Origin: Spirogloea muscicola
Lineage: Eukaryota; Streptophyta; Zygnematophyceae; Spirogloeales; Spirogloeaceae
Direction of reading: 5' to 3'
DNA: 44,482 nucleotides
Assembly: GCA_009602725.1 (NCBI GenBank)
Contig: WELB01000176.1
Location: 259,360-303,841 of the forward strand
Shown in pieces: positions 10,701-25,474 of the stretch; the first letter of the stretch is position 1, and each line of letters opens with the position of its first letter. The notes beneath the pieces are model-generated. The model did not search any database. It saw only the letters and a program-made list of their open reading frames with translations, and was not told the origin of the DNA. A program made the translations under genes and the position numbers.

Positions 10701-11747
10701 ATGAAGCCACGCAGGAAGGCAATGTATGTCGCACCATGTCTCGGGGCTTTAGCTCGCATGCAAGCAAACATGACAGGGTCACAGTATTCTCATACAATCT
10801 TACTTTGTCTGACTCCAGCCCATAGCTCCACTTTGACTGTGCAGTGACCTGTCAGGCAACAATCTCGGAGGGGTCGTGCCAAAAGCCCTGCTTGGCTCCC
10901 ACTCCTACGTCCTGTTGTACGTATCGTTGTCCGCAACAGCTGTGAAGCCGTTGCTTTTATTCTGCTTACATCACTTGGGAGTGACCTGAGGGGCTGCCTG
11001 GATCCTGGCACAGTGCGTCAGATACGGCTGCATCAGGACTCATGTAGCCAATCCTGGTCATCTATCTTCACCTTGATCCAGCTTATATGTAAGACATGGT
11101 AATTAACAGTTATGGTCATACCCTGGTCTCCACCTTGATGCAGTCTTGATGGCAACCCAAAGCTGGTCATTCCGGCCGTACCAATGGGGCCCCCACCCGG
11201 AGCCCCAAGCGAGGCCCCCATAGCGGCACCTCAGCCGCCCTCTCCTACACTGCCGCCAGCAGAACCTCCAGCAGGACTGCCGAGCCCCGTCGCGAGCCCC
11301 ACAGCGCTGCCATCGCCCCCGCCGCCGGCCTTTGCTGGGCCCACGCCTGCGCCGCTCGGTGCGCCCACCACAACGGCGAGCGCGCCCAGTCCAGCAGCGC
11401 CCCCAGTAGGTGCGGCTGCTCCCCCGCCCCTTGTGGTCGGCACCCCAACTTCGTCCCCAGCGGCTGCGCCAGTGACATCGTTCCCGCCGCCGCCGCCGCC
11501 GCTCCTCATCGCACTGCCACCTGCACGGGCACCGACGGTCACACCGTTCCCCCCTCCTCTGGCATCGGGCCCTGCTGTTGCGCCGGCGACAAGCCCATCC
11601 ACGGGAGGTGCGCTGCCGCCTCCGCCGCGCCTTCGCTTCGAGCCGCCTGCCCCACCTCCTACCGGTGGAGACGCTGCCGCCTTCCCTGCACAGTTCTGCC
11701 TCATGTTAGCGGTTGCAGTGCTTTCCAGCACTATGATACTTCTTTAG
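7745..11747 (+). CDS. Secreted leucine-rich-repeat protein with Pro-rich stalk and GPI-anchor-like C-terminus
   Basis: Thirteen exons: 7745-7829, 7985-8120, 8336-8410, 8583-8651, 8915-8989, 9172-9243, 9496-9564, 9730-9798, 9922-9996, 10226-10306, 10521-10619, 10845-10916 and 11144-11747. They total 1581 nt (526 aa) with every phase consistent. Residues 1-23 are a signal peptide (MGGARAALFLLVAAVLCIQA). Residues 29-73 resemble the plant LRR N-terminal cap (ALIDFKNK, then CADKWVGITC). Exons 3-12 each carry one LRR (e.g. DLSGNRLNGQLP, YNRLSGQIP) with phase-2 borders. Residues 326-503 are Pro/Ala/Ser/Thr-rich, extensin- or AGP-like. The last 20 residues are hydrophobic and end at the stop, as in GPI signals. 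There is no kinase domain. The expected role is cell-surface recognition or wall attachment, an inference. The exon 2 donor GTTTGT is weak, and an extra exon near 8750 is possible but breaks phase. Confidence 0.8.
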
Positions 11748-13741
11748 AGGGCACCCTGCAGCTGTGCAGTGGTGCAACAGCGGCTTAACTCTTAGCATTA
11801 TAGTTGATTTCCTATGGTAATTGTTGCAGATATTGTTGACACCTCTTAGGATTTGATACTTGTGATTCTGCAGAACAGTGTGCGCAACAGTCAGGTCTAT
11901 AATTCAGTCATCGTAGTTGCGTTTCCATGTCGAGCTGCCACCGAAAACACTTTATTGGCTCGACTCTCAGATGCAACCTAGCATGTGAATGCTTCCACTA
12001 CTTGCAGTGCTTGCAACTGAGCCTGGTGCAGCCGCTCTTTGAGCTTGCCAACCAGCAACTCATCTCCGCACGCTTGACATGGCCCTGTACTACGCTTTCT
12101 TCCTGCTGCCCTTACTGGCTGCTTATTTTCTCCAGCCTGTGTATGAAACACCGCAGTCTCTCTCCAGTTGTTGGCCGCACAACTGCCAGTGTGGCCTCTA
12201 TGAGCAGGACCGCTGGCGGGCCTTCTGCCTGCCCAGTGTGCAGCTGTCTCCAGCAGCCAGCCGGCCGCTACCAAGCATTGGTGTCACGGGCTTAGCTACT
12301 TGCAACCAGGAAGGGCCAGGTATTTAGGGCTCGGCTGCGCTCCTGAGCACCACGTCCTCTTCTTCAAGCAGCATCAGTAGGGCTGAGCATGAACACTTAG
12401 TCCTGACGCAAGTATATCACGATGTTCAGGAAGAGTAGATCTACAAGGACTGTGTGCAGTACTCAACCCTGTGCACCACAAAACCATGGCGACGCTGGTG
12501 TAGCCCTCCAGCAAACGAGGCTCCGGGCTGTTGACCTGTCTCCGAGGCAGTGGCCCTCTTGTACACGTGGCCCTTTCAAGTACCAGCTGCATGATTGCTC
12601 TGTGCAGCTTCAGGAGGCTATATGGACGTACATGCCTCATTGCTAACTGCTGCCGGTGTGGCCTTCCTATGCTAGCTGTGTGGCAATGCTAACGTCCTCG
12701 AAGAGGCAAAGTGGTCCTGCAGCAACCTCCTCATCCTCTAGACTTATCTGAAGAAACAGTGTTGTATCCCATCTAGCAAGTAAGACCAGCTAGACCAGCT
12801 AGACCACCTACTCTGACTAGAACTCCTCAGGCCGCCAAATGTCACCACATAAAAGTGAACACCATGGCTCAGCAAGTCGCATGTCACAATAGTATGCATC
12901 CTTGAGCGCCAGCCACGGCTTGCTTTTGAATCCAGTGGAGATGATGTAGAGCTTCGGTAGGCATGACCCTTGTGAAGACGACCCAACCTAAGTTTGCAAG
13001 TTTGATTTTTCTCTTGCATAACAAGCCATTCCTCCTTTGACCGCATAGCATACTGCAGTTGGTGAAATGTACGTGCTGCCGGCCCAACATGGATGCGCTT
13101 GTCGGCGGCCAGACGCTCGCCTAGGCATCGTCATGCGTCAGTCTCAGAGAGAAGTGGCACTCCCAATGAGGGCAAGGGCTGCGAAAAGCCAGCCCAAAAA
13201 GATTGACAAAGGTTTGGAGGGGCCTACAAGCGAACAGTCTCTAGTGTTGAGCACATCAAGGAAGTCTCCTATACAATAGAATCAGGAGAAGAGTTGGCTC
13301 GTAACGAAAGCAGACAATGCCACAGCGGCCAAGCACAGAAGCGACAGCCCCACCTGCACCACTAGCAGCAGAAGAGACTGCGAGCTCCTGCACCGGATGG
13401 GCAAATGTCGGTGAGTGGCCAGCCGGAGGAGCAGGAGAATTGACGTCCATTTGAAACGAACAAACGAAGGAGAAGAAGTGGCACTCCCAATGGAGAGGAA
13501 CTGCGCGTGTATTCAGAGATGGCGCCCTGTCTGCCTAGCCTTTGGCTCCGTCATGAAGACCTGTATGCATCTGGCTGGCATTTCACAGCCGATTCTTTAA
13601 TACCAGCATTCAACTTTCTCACGGGCTGGCTTCTCACTTTGGGAGAGCCACTTACCTCACAGCCATTGCCTTGGATTGTTGGGTAAAGCTGCTCCGCAGT
13701 AGAAGCTTCGTCTCCCCGACGCTGGCCTCGTCGCGACCGCC
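11748..13741. other. Intergenic region between the LRR-GPI and aldo-keto reductase genes
   Basis: No gene recognised. It probably includes the 3'UTR of the upstream gene. Contents seen: three near-identical 9-bp units (AGACCAGCT) at 12783-12809, an antisense LINE-type hairpin at about 13177-13195, and plus-strand hairpin halves at 13573-13590 and 13624-13635. Open frames at 11927-12295 and in 12744-13046 have no domain features. Confidence 0.5.
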
Positions 13742-13891
13742 GTGGCGTGGCCACCATCGCGCCGACGGCGGCAGCGCCGCGACGGCGGCGACAACAGGCG
13801 TGGCCCTCGACGTCAAGCTGGAGAAGCTGAAGCCCTGAAGCCTGAAGCCCCCACCCGCGGCGTGCCGGGCGCCATTGCCGCGGCAGCGGCG

Positions 13892-16588
13892 ATGGCGTCC
13901 AGCGCCGCGGGCGCCGACGGCAGCTTCACGCTGCGCACGGGCGCCAGGATCCCCGCCGTCGGGCTCGGGACATGGCAGGCCACCGACGGGCAGGGCAAGA
14001 CCGCCGTCGCTGCCGGTGCGCCAGACCCCTTTCTTCTGTCTGCCATAAGAATGCGGCTGCTGATGTCGATAGAGCGGCTGTAAACGCCAGCCAAGTGCAT
14101 ACATAAGGTGTTCATGACTACACTAGCGGAGCCACAGGTTAGGCAGATAGGGCGCTCTTAGAACCCCCGTGTCAGCAGTAGGAAGTCAGCATTCGGCTGC
14201 TGATACTGAAAGCTGTATGTATAGCTGAAAGCTGTGAAGGCCAGCCAGGTAAAGGCCTGCCACTGGGCCCCTCTCTCGCCTTCCTCCTCCTTCCCCACAG
14301 CCTCCCGCCTCCTTGGGCGCCCTCAGCGGCCCTTAGGTGCTAGCAAGAGGACGCGCCCCCACCGGCTCTCAGCAACTTGAGCTCTCAGTGGCAAGGCCGC
14401 CGTGGTGCTGCTGCGAGGCAAAGCCATGCCTAGGATAGAGCTACTCACCAGCAGCTGCTCGAGCTTTCATAAGCCGCCCTGCCAAGACTTGCCCATTACC
14501 GCATATGTAAGCCTGGTGCCGAGACTTCTGCTGTGCCAACTTTGGCAGTGACAGCCCCCACAGAACGCCCCCAGAAGAGAAGTCCGCTGTCTGTGGGCGC
14601 CCACACAGCTGCTGCGTTTCGTGGGATTGTGGACGCCACTGTGCTCCGTGGCCGCGTTGCAGCACTTGTTGCGTCTACTGACTGGTTGTTGCTCCTGGCC
14701 TCCTCCTTGCCATGCCTCGGCACCTGGGCGAGCAGCGCTGGCATGCGGGTACCGCCACCTGGACTGCGCGCACCTGTACGGCAACGAGCGGGAGGTCGGG
14801 GAGGCGCTGGCCGAGGCGCTGCAGCCGCAGGGGGGCGGCGGCGACGGCGCGGGCCTGCGCCGCGAGGACGTTTTCGTGTCCTCCAAGCTCTGGTGCACCA
14901 GCACTGCCCACAAGCACGTCCTGCAGGTGCGCTGCAGGCATGGCTCTGCTCTCCGTCTATTCGCGCTTCGCGCCCTGTGCCGGTTGTCCTGCCTCCTTCC
15001 CGTTCCTCTGCCCTCAGCCCTCAACTGCGCTCCTCCCACTACACTTAATTGCACCCCTTTACTTCAACACTAGCTTTCAAGTTTCTCTGCTTGCCTTCTG
15101 TATCTTCCACCCGACCTGGCTTGCAAGGGGCGCCGCCCCTGCGCCGCCTTCTGCGCTACGACGCCAGCTCATGGCTCTCGATGTCGTTGACCGGCGCGGC
15201 CTTCCCTCATGCCACATACGGCACCCATGTTACCGGCACAGGCTTGCGAGCGGTCGCTCAACAGCCTGGGGCTGGAGTACCTGGACCTCTACCTCGTGCA
15301 CTGGCCCGTGACGAGCCCTGTCGGCGACCTCACCGACCCGCCGCGCAAGCCCCCGCCACTCGAGGGCTCCAAGTCCAATCTCAACATGCAGGCGAGCATC
15401 TGGCCTTCAGTCGCACTGCAGCTGCCTGTCGGCGCAGCCTCCCAGTGAGCACTCAAAACGCCGGTCCTGATTTCGGAAGGCTGTGCCGGCTGGTGGCACC
15501 AGGCGACGTGGCTGGCGATGGAGAACCTCGTGCAGCGGGGCTTGGTGCGCGCCATCGGCACGAGCAACTTTGGCATCCAGCAGCTCGAGGACGTACTCGG
15601 CTACGCCACCATCCCGCCTGCCGTGAATCAGGTCAGTTGGGCTGCCATGGCTGCAGTAGACTCCTTCAGCCAGCAGCCAGTTGCAGGCCACTGACAGAGC
15701 ACTAGGAGTGCCGGGCCTGAGCGATGGGGAGCGGGGGCACTGTGGTGCAGGTGGAGCTGCACCCATACTGGAAGCAGGACGATCTGCTGCACTTCTGCCG
15801 GCAGCATGACATCCACGTGTCGGCGCACACGCCGCTTGGGATACCTGGTGCTGCAGGCCTCACGGTGCCTGCAGACGAGCGGCCCGGCCCAGCCGCTAGC
15901 AGCTCTGGTGGCAGCGACACTGAGCCTCAGTCATTGCCAGGCCGCTCAGATGGCACTGCAGCCGCAGGGGGCAGCGGTGGTGGCAGCGGCGTGCATAAGT
16001 CGCGGAGCGTGCATGCGCCGATGCTCAAGGACCGCGTCATCCTGCAGATTGCCGAGCGGCTCGGCAAGACGCCAGCACAGGTGCAGTGACGCTCTGCCCA
16101 CTGGCCACCCTTCATTTCATCTCACAAAATATTGTTTTAGGGATAAGATTCCGCTTCAGGATGTCACTCCGTTCTCCTCTTCCTGGTGTATATAGTGGGC
16201 GTGGCGGCATGAATGAGTGCCTAGCTAACAGACATGCAACTTGACACGCGGCAGGCGCAAGCCCACAACTCAGCAATCCTCGTGGAATGCTAGCCCTCAC
16301 GTACAACATCTAAATGCTGCAACAACTGCGCAGGTTATTCTACGGTGGGGCATCCAGCGTGGCACAAGTGTGCTGCCAAAAAGCGTGCGGCCGGAGCGCA
16401 TATCATCCAACCTGCGCGTGCTGGACTGGGAGCTGTCGCCGGCTGACTTTGCAGCCGTTGACAGCCTGGGGCCGCAGGTGCGGCTTGTCGATGGTGCACA
16501 CTCATCGTTTCTTGCTGAGCCACTGCAGTCGAGCCTATGCGAGATTGATGAGGAAGATGAGGGCATAGCAATTGGTGACGGCTTGTAG
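13892..16588 (+). CDS. Aldo-keto reductase (AKR superfamily, plant aldose-reductase-like)
   Basis: Six exons: 13892-14015, 14736-14926, 15242-15391, 15503-15631, 15751-16080 and 16334-16588. They total 1179 nt (392 aa) with phases closing. This is a NADPH-dependent carbonyl reductase of the (beta/alpha)8-barrel type. The whole catalytic tetrad is visible: D51 and Y56 ([14 protein letters not shown]), K92 (VSSKLW) and H125 (LVHWP). Further family blocks are [38 protein letters not shown] and [14 protein letters not shown]. Residues about 231-288 form a Gly/Ser/Pro-rich insertion in the loop after HTPLG, where plant relatives are short. The tail is acidic. Intron 3 uses a GC donor. An in-frame upstream ATG at 13742 would add 50 basic residues, possibly a targeting peptide, so the start is uncertain. 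Physiological substrate cannot be read from sequence. Confidence 0.9.
15392..15502 (+). other. GC-AG intron (aldo-keto reductase intron 3)
   Basis: The donor reads CAG|GCGAGC and the acceptor CCAG|GCGACG. Joining at these points gives the family-typical [11 protein letters not shown]. Reading through reaches a stop at 15448, and no GT donor nearby preserves frame and homology. Confidence 0.7.
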
Positions 16589-17421
16589 GCCAGCCCCAAA
16601 AGCCGGCTGCCCTTGTGAGGAGGCGCAGCATTGGCATAATGACGTCTGCTAATGGTAGTGGCTAGCCGACTTTCGGGCCAAAGTGAGGTTCAGTGGTAAG
16701 GTTGGCTTTGCACTGGTCATGGTCATGCCAGCATGTTTGTGACCTCAGTCACGCGGTACGTCACTGCAGCTCTTGCAGCTTGACTTGCCGGCCATCTAGC
16801 TCAGTGATGCTCAAGATGGAGGTTGTTGAGGGATGGCAATACTGGTATGTGAGCCAGTTTCAAAGAGCATGTGTTTAGAGGGGAGAAGAGCAGGTTGTCA
16901 GTGAAGCATGCTGGGCAAGAGGGAGAGTGCAAGCAAAGTTTGAGTAAGGTTTGCGCTATGCGGTCAATAGCAAGGAAGCAACAGCTTGGACAGAAGAGCA
17001 TGAGAAAGCGGAGGGTGAGGCGGAGACTGACAATGATATAGGTGGCCAGAATGATGATTGTGCCTATTGTGCCCAGTGTGTGACCAAATTGATTTTGCAA
17101 ATTACCGTCTGCCGGACAGAAGTAGAAAGTGTGCCCCAAGAGTCTGCACAAAAGGGCCCCCCCGAACTGCGCGTGTCAGCCGAAAAGCTTTCAGAGGAAG
17201 GGGATGGCTGTGAAAGGCCAGCCCAATATGTGTTGGACAATTGCCGGAGGAGGGAGGGCCTATCTTACTATGGCCGATGAGGATATCATCAGTGCAAGGA
17301 CAAAATTAAAGAACAGGTCAGGGCGTGGTACATGGAAAGAAAGAAAGGGAGGCCAAATCAAGCCAATACGTTGTCCGAGAAAGAGCTAGTTGACAGTGCG
17401 AGAGCTGGTTGAAGGGGGCCG
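16589..17421. other. Intergenic region downstream of the aldo-keto reductase
   Basis: No gene recognised. An antisense LINE-type hairpin (GGCTGTGAAAGGCCAGCCC) lies at about 17206-17224. Open frames of 60-116 codons on both strands (16801-17151 minus, 16951-17280 plus) show no domain or splice support. Confidence 0.45.
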
Positions 17422-18281
17422 TCAGTACCCTCAAGTGAGTACTGACAGGCTTACTGCAGATGCCGAAAGACCGGCATGGAAGCCAGCAGACTGCTTAAAA
17501 GCGCGCCCAGCACGCTACTGTACAGCCATGGCTTGGGAGCATTGCTAAATATAAAAGGCCGCCATCATATGCATGCAACTAAGTTGAAGAAGAAGTAGAA
17601 GAAGCAGCTCCTCGAGGGAAACAGCTCTAACAATCTAAGGCAGTGGCCATCAGAGGCAGCCCTAAGAAGCAGCAGCAGCAGCTCTCTCAGATAATGTTTT
17701 GAGGGCTGGCTAATGACAGCCATCGCCGTTTACTGGAAGTGTCTTACCTTTCCGTGGAAAATTGGATGCCAAGTGGGTCCTGGCTGGCCTAAAGTTGAGG
17801 GGCACGACACGGTGGCCGTCCGATCGCTCATCGGATGGTCAAGTATACAGCACGCGCATCTGCCCTTCTGGAGCGTTCCCCGTCGCCGCGGCAAGGGCGG
17901 GGAGGGCGGAGGAGGTCTGGACAAGAGGCTGTCCCTCCCTCCGATCCTCCGTGGCAGTTTTCTTCCGTGGCATGGCATTATAACGGCCATGGCTTTTTGT
18001 CATGCAAAGCAAGAACGAGAGGAAAAGCTATGCAAAAGCTGTTGCACTCCCTCAAAGCTATGACTAGCTTCTCAGATCTGGGGCTGCTTAACAGGCAATG
18101 TTGAGCACCGGTGGCACTATGTGTCGTTGTGTGCTATAGCGCTTTCTGGCCCCTTTTCGAACTCTGTTCGTTGTTATGCTGGGCTGGCCGATCACAGCCA
18201 CTGCCGGTCCACTGGAAGCGTCCTTGCCTATTTCGATAAAGCTGCAAAGAAAGTTGCTCTCCCAAAGGAGGCGAGGAGGCT
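17422..18281. mobile_element. Degenerate LINE 3' remnants and type-B hairpins
   Basis: On the minus strand a stub VLT-stop-GY-stop ends at 17422; it is the LTRGY ending with an internal stop. Plus-strand type-B hairpins lie at 17703-17721 (GGGCTGGCTAATGACAGCC) and 18181-18199 (GGGCTGGCCGATCACAGCC). Each is followed by a short spacer and ACTGGAAG. The second lies about 80 bp before the ORF stub at 18282. A 116-codon open frame at 17713-18063 has no domain features. Confidence 0.55.
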
Positions 18282-18735
18282 ATGAGAATGGCCATCGACA
18301 CACATGGGGCGCTGGGCGCTCGGTGGCTCGAGCTGCTCACCCAGCTCGCCCGCCACACCATCGCCCGGCGCTTCCATGGGGAGCCGGTTGACTTCCCTGC
18401 AGCCGGGTCGCTGGCGCAAGTGTATCGAATGCGCCTGGCCGTCTCGCTGCAGAGGTCCATGGCCCGGGCGCTGCACCTTCGTGCCGGCAGAGCCCTCGCT
18501 GCTGCCTCTGGCTCTGGCCAGGGGACCCACTTCCAGGAGCCCAGCATCTCTGATCTGCGGCTGCTTAGCAGGGGTTACTGAGTGTCTCGTAGCAGCTTTG
18601 TTTCTGTTACTTAGCGCTTCCCCTGGCCCCCTTCTCGTACTCTGTTCATTCTTTTTCGGGCTGGTTGTTCCAGCCCCTTTTCTCAATGGGCGAGCACTTT
18701 CTTCTATGAGAAGGGGCCGACAAGCGTTAGCCCCG
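18282..18735 (+). mobile_element. LINE 3' end: 99-aa ORF stub plus 3'UTR hairpin
   Basis: An open frame from ATG 18282 to a stop at 18581 encodes the C-terminal segment of the LINE protein: MAIDTHGALGARW, AAGSLAQVYRMRLAVSLQRS, LHLRAGRALAAAS and SDLRLLSRGY. The same segment ends the long copy at 2304. The stub at 34370-34636 on the minus strand differs by only a handful of residues, so the two belong to a young subfamily. The 3'UTR has GTTCATTCTTTTT, a hairpin at 18658-18675 and AATGGGCGAGC. The stub has its own ATG, but whether it is translated is unknown. Confidence 0.8.
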
Positions 18736-19182
18736 TCCACTTCAACATTCCTGTCAGTCGTGGTGTAGCTTCAGCTCGAGCTCGTCCTGCGGCAGCGGCA
18801 GCGGCGGTGGCGAGGGCCGAGCGGCGCGCGCGCGGCGCTGAGCTCTGCGGGACCGCCGGAGCCGCGCATCAGTTGCGGCGAGCGCAGGACCGCCAGCCGT
18901 TCGGAGGAGCGGCAGTTTGACGAGCCAGCCGAGGCGGTCGGCGCTGCCAAGGCTGCGCCCGCTCTACGAAGCTCCTGACTGGCCTCGCAAGCCTCGGATT
19001 TGGCTGACCAATCGATAGACTGAGTTTCAATTCTCCGATAAACGGCTGCTTCGCTTGCCGGAGCCAAGCCCGGGGCTGTAGCCGGACTGCCGCTGGGCTA
19101 GCGCCTCCATAAGAACCACCTGAAGTCCCATCAGTTCACGTCTCAAACGACGTCTCAAGCGACGGTGTGCGCCCACGTCAAG
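18736..19182 (+). promoter_or_regulatory. Upstream region of the GET3 gene
   Basis: GC-rich and without a recognisable exon. It lies between a LINE 3' end and the GET3 start, so the promoter and 5'UTR should be here. No clear TATA box was found. Confidence 0.3.
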
Positions 19183-23339
<4,157 letters not shown>

Positions 23340-24696
23340 GTCAGCATGTTGCTAGTGTGTTCTCTGAAACCTTCATACAGTCAACTTGTAACGATTGTGT
23401 ATTTCTAGCTCTGGCACATTGTTTCTGCACTCATCGTCCTGCAATGTAAAGTTGGCTCTCATGCACATCTCCTCTGCGAAGCTCCTTGGCCCTTGGCAAG
23501 GAGTAGAACGACTTTGGATATCAGCGCTGCTGTTTCTGTATGTATACGATATTTTCAAGATGCACACTTGAAGGAATGATCATCCAGCTGGTTCCAGATT
23601 TATGTTAGGGTTATCATACAGACTCCTGTTTACAAGTATTCATGAAGATACCGCTGTCCATGTTGGACATCACTATCCATCTTGCGCAAATGCGTATGTT
23701 CTTGTTGATCATATTGGTTGCTTTGGACTGTATCAGTCCCTTAGTGGCAGTTGGTTTCCAAGATCCTAGGCCCTACACAGGCTCAAGCAGCACATTGAAA
23801 CAAGCACCTGCAATTGAGCAGAGGTCAGCCTTGTGCTCAGCATAAATCATGATACTAACTGGACGTGTATGTCGAGATAAGTGGATCAAGCAAGACCACT
23901 GATACTCATTGTGACCAGTGCAGACGGTACTTTGTCATCATTAACTAGGTGCCCAGGCAGAACAAGGCAAATGGCCATCTGCAACTCAACATACTCCCTC
24001 CTTATGCAGTCAGTAGGCCTCCATAGTCGTCCACTTTAGCTGGCCCTTCCAAAAGCTACTGGAAGGCGGTGCCCTCCTCATACCGGCTATGTCAGCTGGC
24101 TACGCCAGTAGCTTTCAAAAATTGCAAACAGTTGGGCCTCAACATCTCGAGAGGTGTGCACTTGCCGCATACTACTGCCACTGTAGTCCGGCAGTCAGCT
24201 TCTGGTCTAGCCATTGTTAATAACTGTAGAAGTTTCAGATCTGGTGACTCTTGATGTTGGCCTGGTGGCTGCATTGAAATTCCAACACTTCCCGTCTTCC
24301 TTCAGCCAACTCTCGCACTGTTTCCTTAGCCCCTTTTGGCATCGAGCTTGGCGTTTACGTAGCCCCACTTGTGCATTAGCTTTTGCCTGAACAACGTATT
24401 GGCTTGGGTTGGCCTCCCTTTCATTCAGTGCGCACTGTGCGCCTTCTCTCTTGTTCACTCCGTCCTTGTGGGAAGGGGCTTCTGCCGCTCACCATGGATC
24501 TTGCCGAATGCTCCTCTCTCAGCAGCACATGGTCTGGAGCACAGGGTAGCATATATATAGATGAGACTAGCACAAGCTCAGCCTGGCAGCAGACATAAAT
24601 TTCACCAGCATAGGCCCGCCCGAACCCGAGGTGGGTGCCAGCCATAGCTAGGGATCAGCGGAGCAGCGCTGCCGCCCCAGTTTCAGATACAGATGA
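23340..24696. other. Intergenic region downstream of GET3
   Basis: No gene or repeat recognised. Open frames of 60-83 codons on either strand lack domain features. The first part must contain the GET3 3'UTR. Confidence 0.45.
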
Positions 24697-24942
24697 TGTG
24701 ACGTCCTGATCCCTATACACGCAGTTGGGGGTTAGTACGTCCTGATTGGGTTTGGTCATTGGGGGTTGAGAAGCAAACCCCCTACAGTGAAGCACTACTA
24801 CAGTACACAGCTGAAGTCGTACCCTGAGGCACCGCCGGAAGGCGGCAACTCAACTGAGGGTCTGGCTTCTCAACCTCCATTGACCGAACCCAATCAGGAC
24901 GTACTAACCTCTAACTGTGTGTATAGGGATCAGGACGTCACA
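24697..24942. repeat. Fold-back element with 78-bp inverted terminal repeats
   Basis: The arms are 24697-24774 and 24865-24942, starting TGTGACGTCCTGATCCCTAT on one side and the complement on the other, with roughly 90% identity by eye. The loop is 90 bp. The size and shape suit a MITE or fold-back transposon. No transposase is present, and I see no clear target-site duplication at the edges, so a local inverted duplication is the alternative. Confidence 0.75.
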
Positions 24943-25204
24943 GTTAAAGCTCGAATTGCCAGCATAAGTCCTTTCACAGGGAGCGCTCCTGCAGCCGCCC
25001 ATCAGGCCGAGGCAGATGGTAACCGGCCACATCTGCTGGACAGACTTACTACAGCTTTTGACAGATTGAATACTGGCCCAAACAGCTGTTTCACCATACT
25101 ACGTTCAAGACATGCATATCTAAACGGCCTTCGAGTTGAGGCTCGTCCATCAACCCTGGTGGCACATGTGACAAGCAGCCTTTCGTAATGTGACATGATG
25201 GCCA
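24943..25204. other. Short intergenic stretch
   Basis: Lies between the fold-back element and the outer edge of the inverted duplication. An open frame from 24766 runs out of the fold-back element to 25188 but has no domain features. Confidence 0.35.
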
Positions 25205-25234
25205 GATAGAGTTTCTAAACTTGTCACCCCCACT

Positions 25235-25310
25235 CTTAATTACCTCTGTACTTGGCCATACTGGCCTTCGATTGTTTCAAATACACGAAATTCTTCTATC
25301 CTTAATTACC
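25235..25310 (+). mobile_element. 56-bp LINE-3'UTR-like insertion with 10-bp target-site duplication
   Basis: CTTAATTACC occurs at 25235-25244 and again at 25301-25310. The 56 bp between them contain GTACTTGGCCATACTGGCC and GTTTCAAATACACGAAAT, which match the LINE 3'UTR blocks at 3409-3480 and 5838-5900 (antisense there). The other arm, at about 42034-42050, has a single diverged target sequence and no insert. The element is too short to encode anything. Confidence 0.8.
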
Positions 25311-25474
25311 AGGACCGAAGTCTGCAAGGAAGTAGGGGTGATTGCCTAGAGGGGCTCAGCTTGGCGGGCATGCTCCTTTTACTTTTATTGTGCTCCAACT
25401 ATTTCTTGATATCATTCATTGCCTCGCCGGTGACTGGTTTAGTTGGATGTCATGATAGTGTATCAAAATTGAGC

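Noticed and set aside
11231-11731. 166-codon Gly/Ala-rich minus-strand frame
   Set aside because: It is the antisense shadow of the Pro-rich stalk exon of the LRR-GPI gene, whose splice phases and stop fit the plus strand.
13742-13891. Upstream in-frame start for the aldo-keto reductase
   Set aside because: It would add 50 Arg/Ala/Pro-rich residues outside the conserved barrel. I used the ATG at 13892 next to the first barrel strand but noted the alternative.
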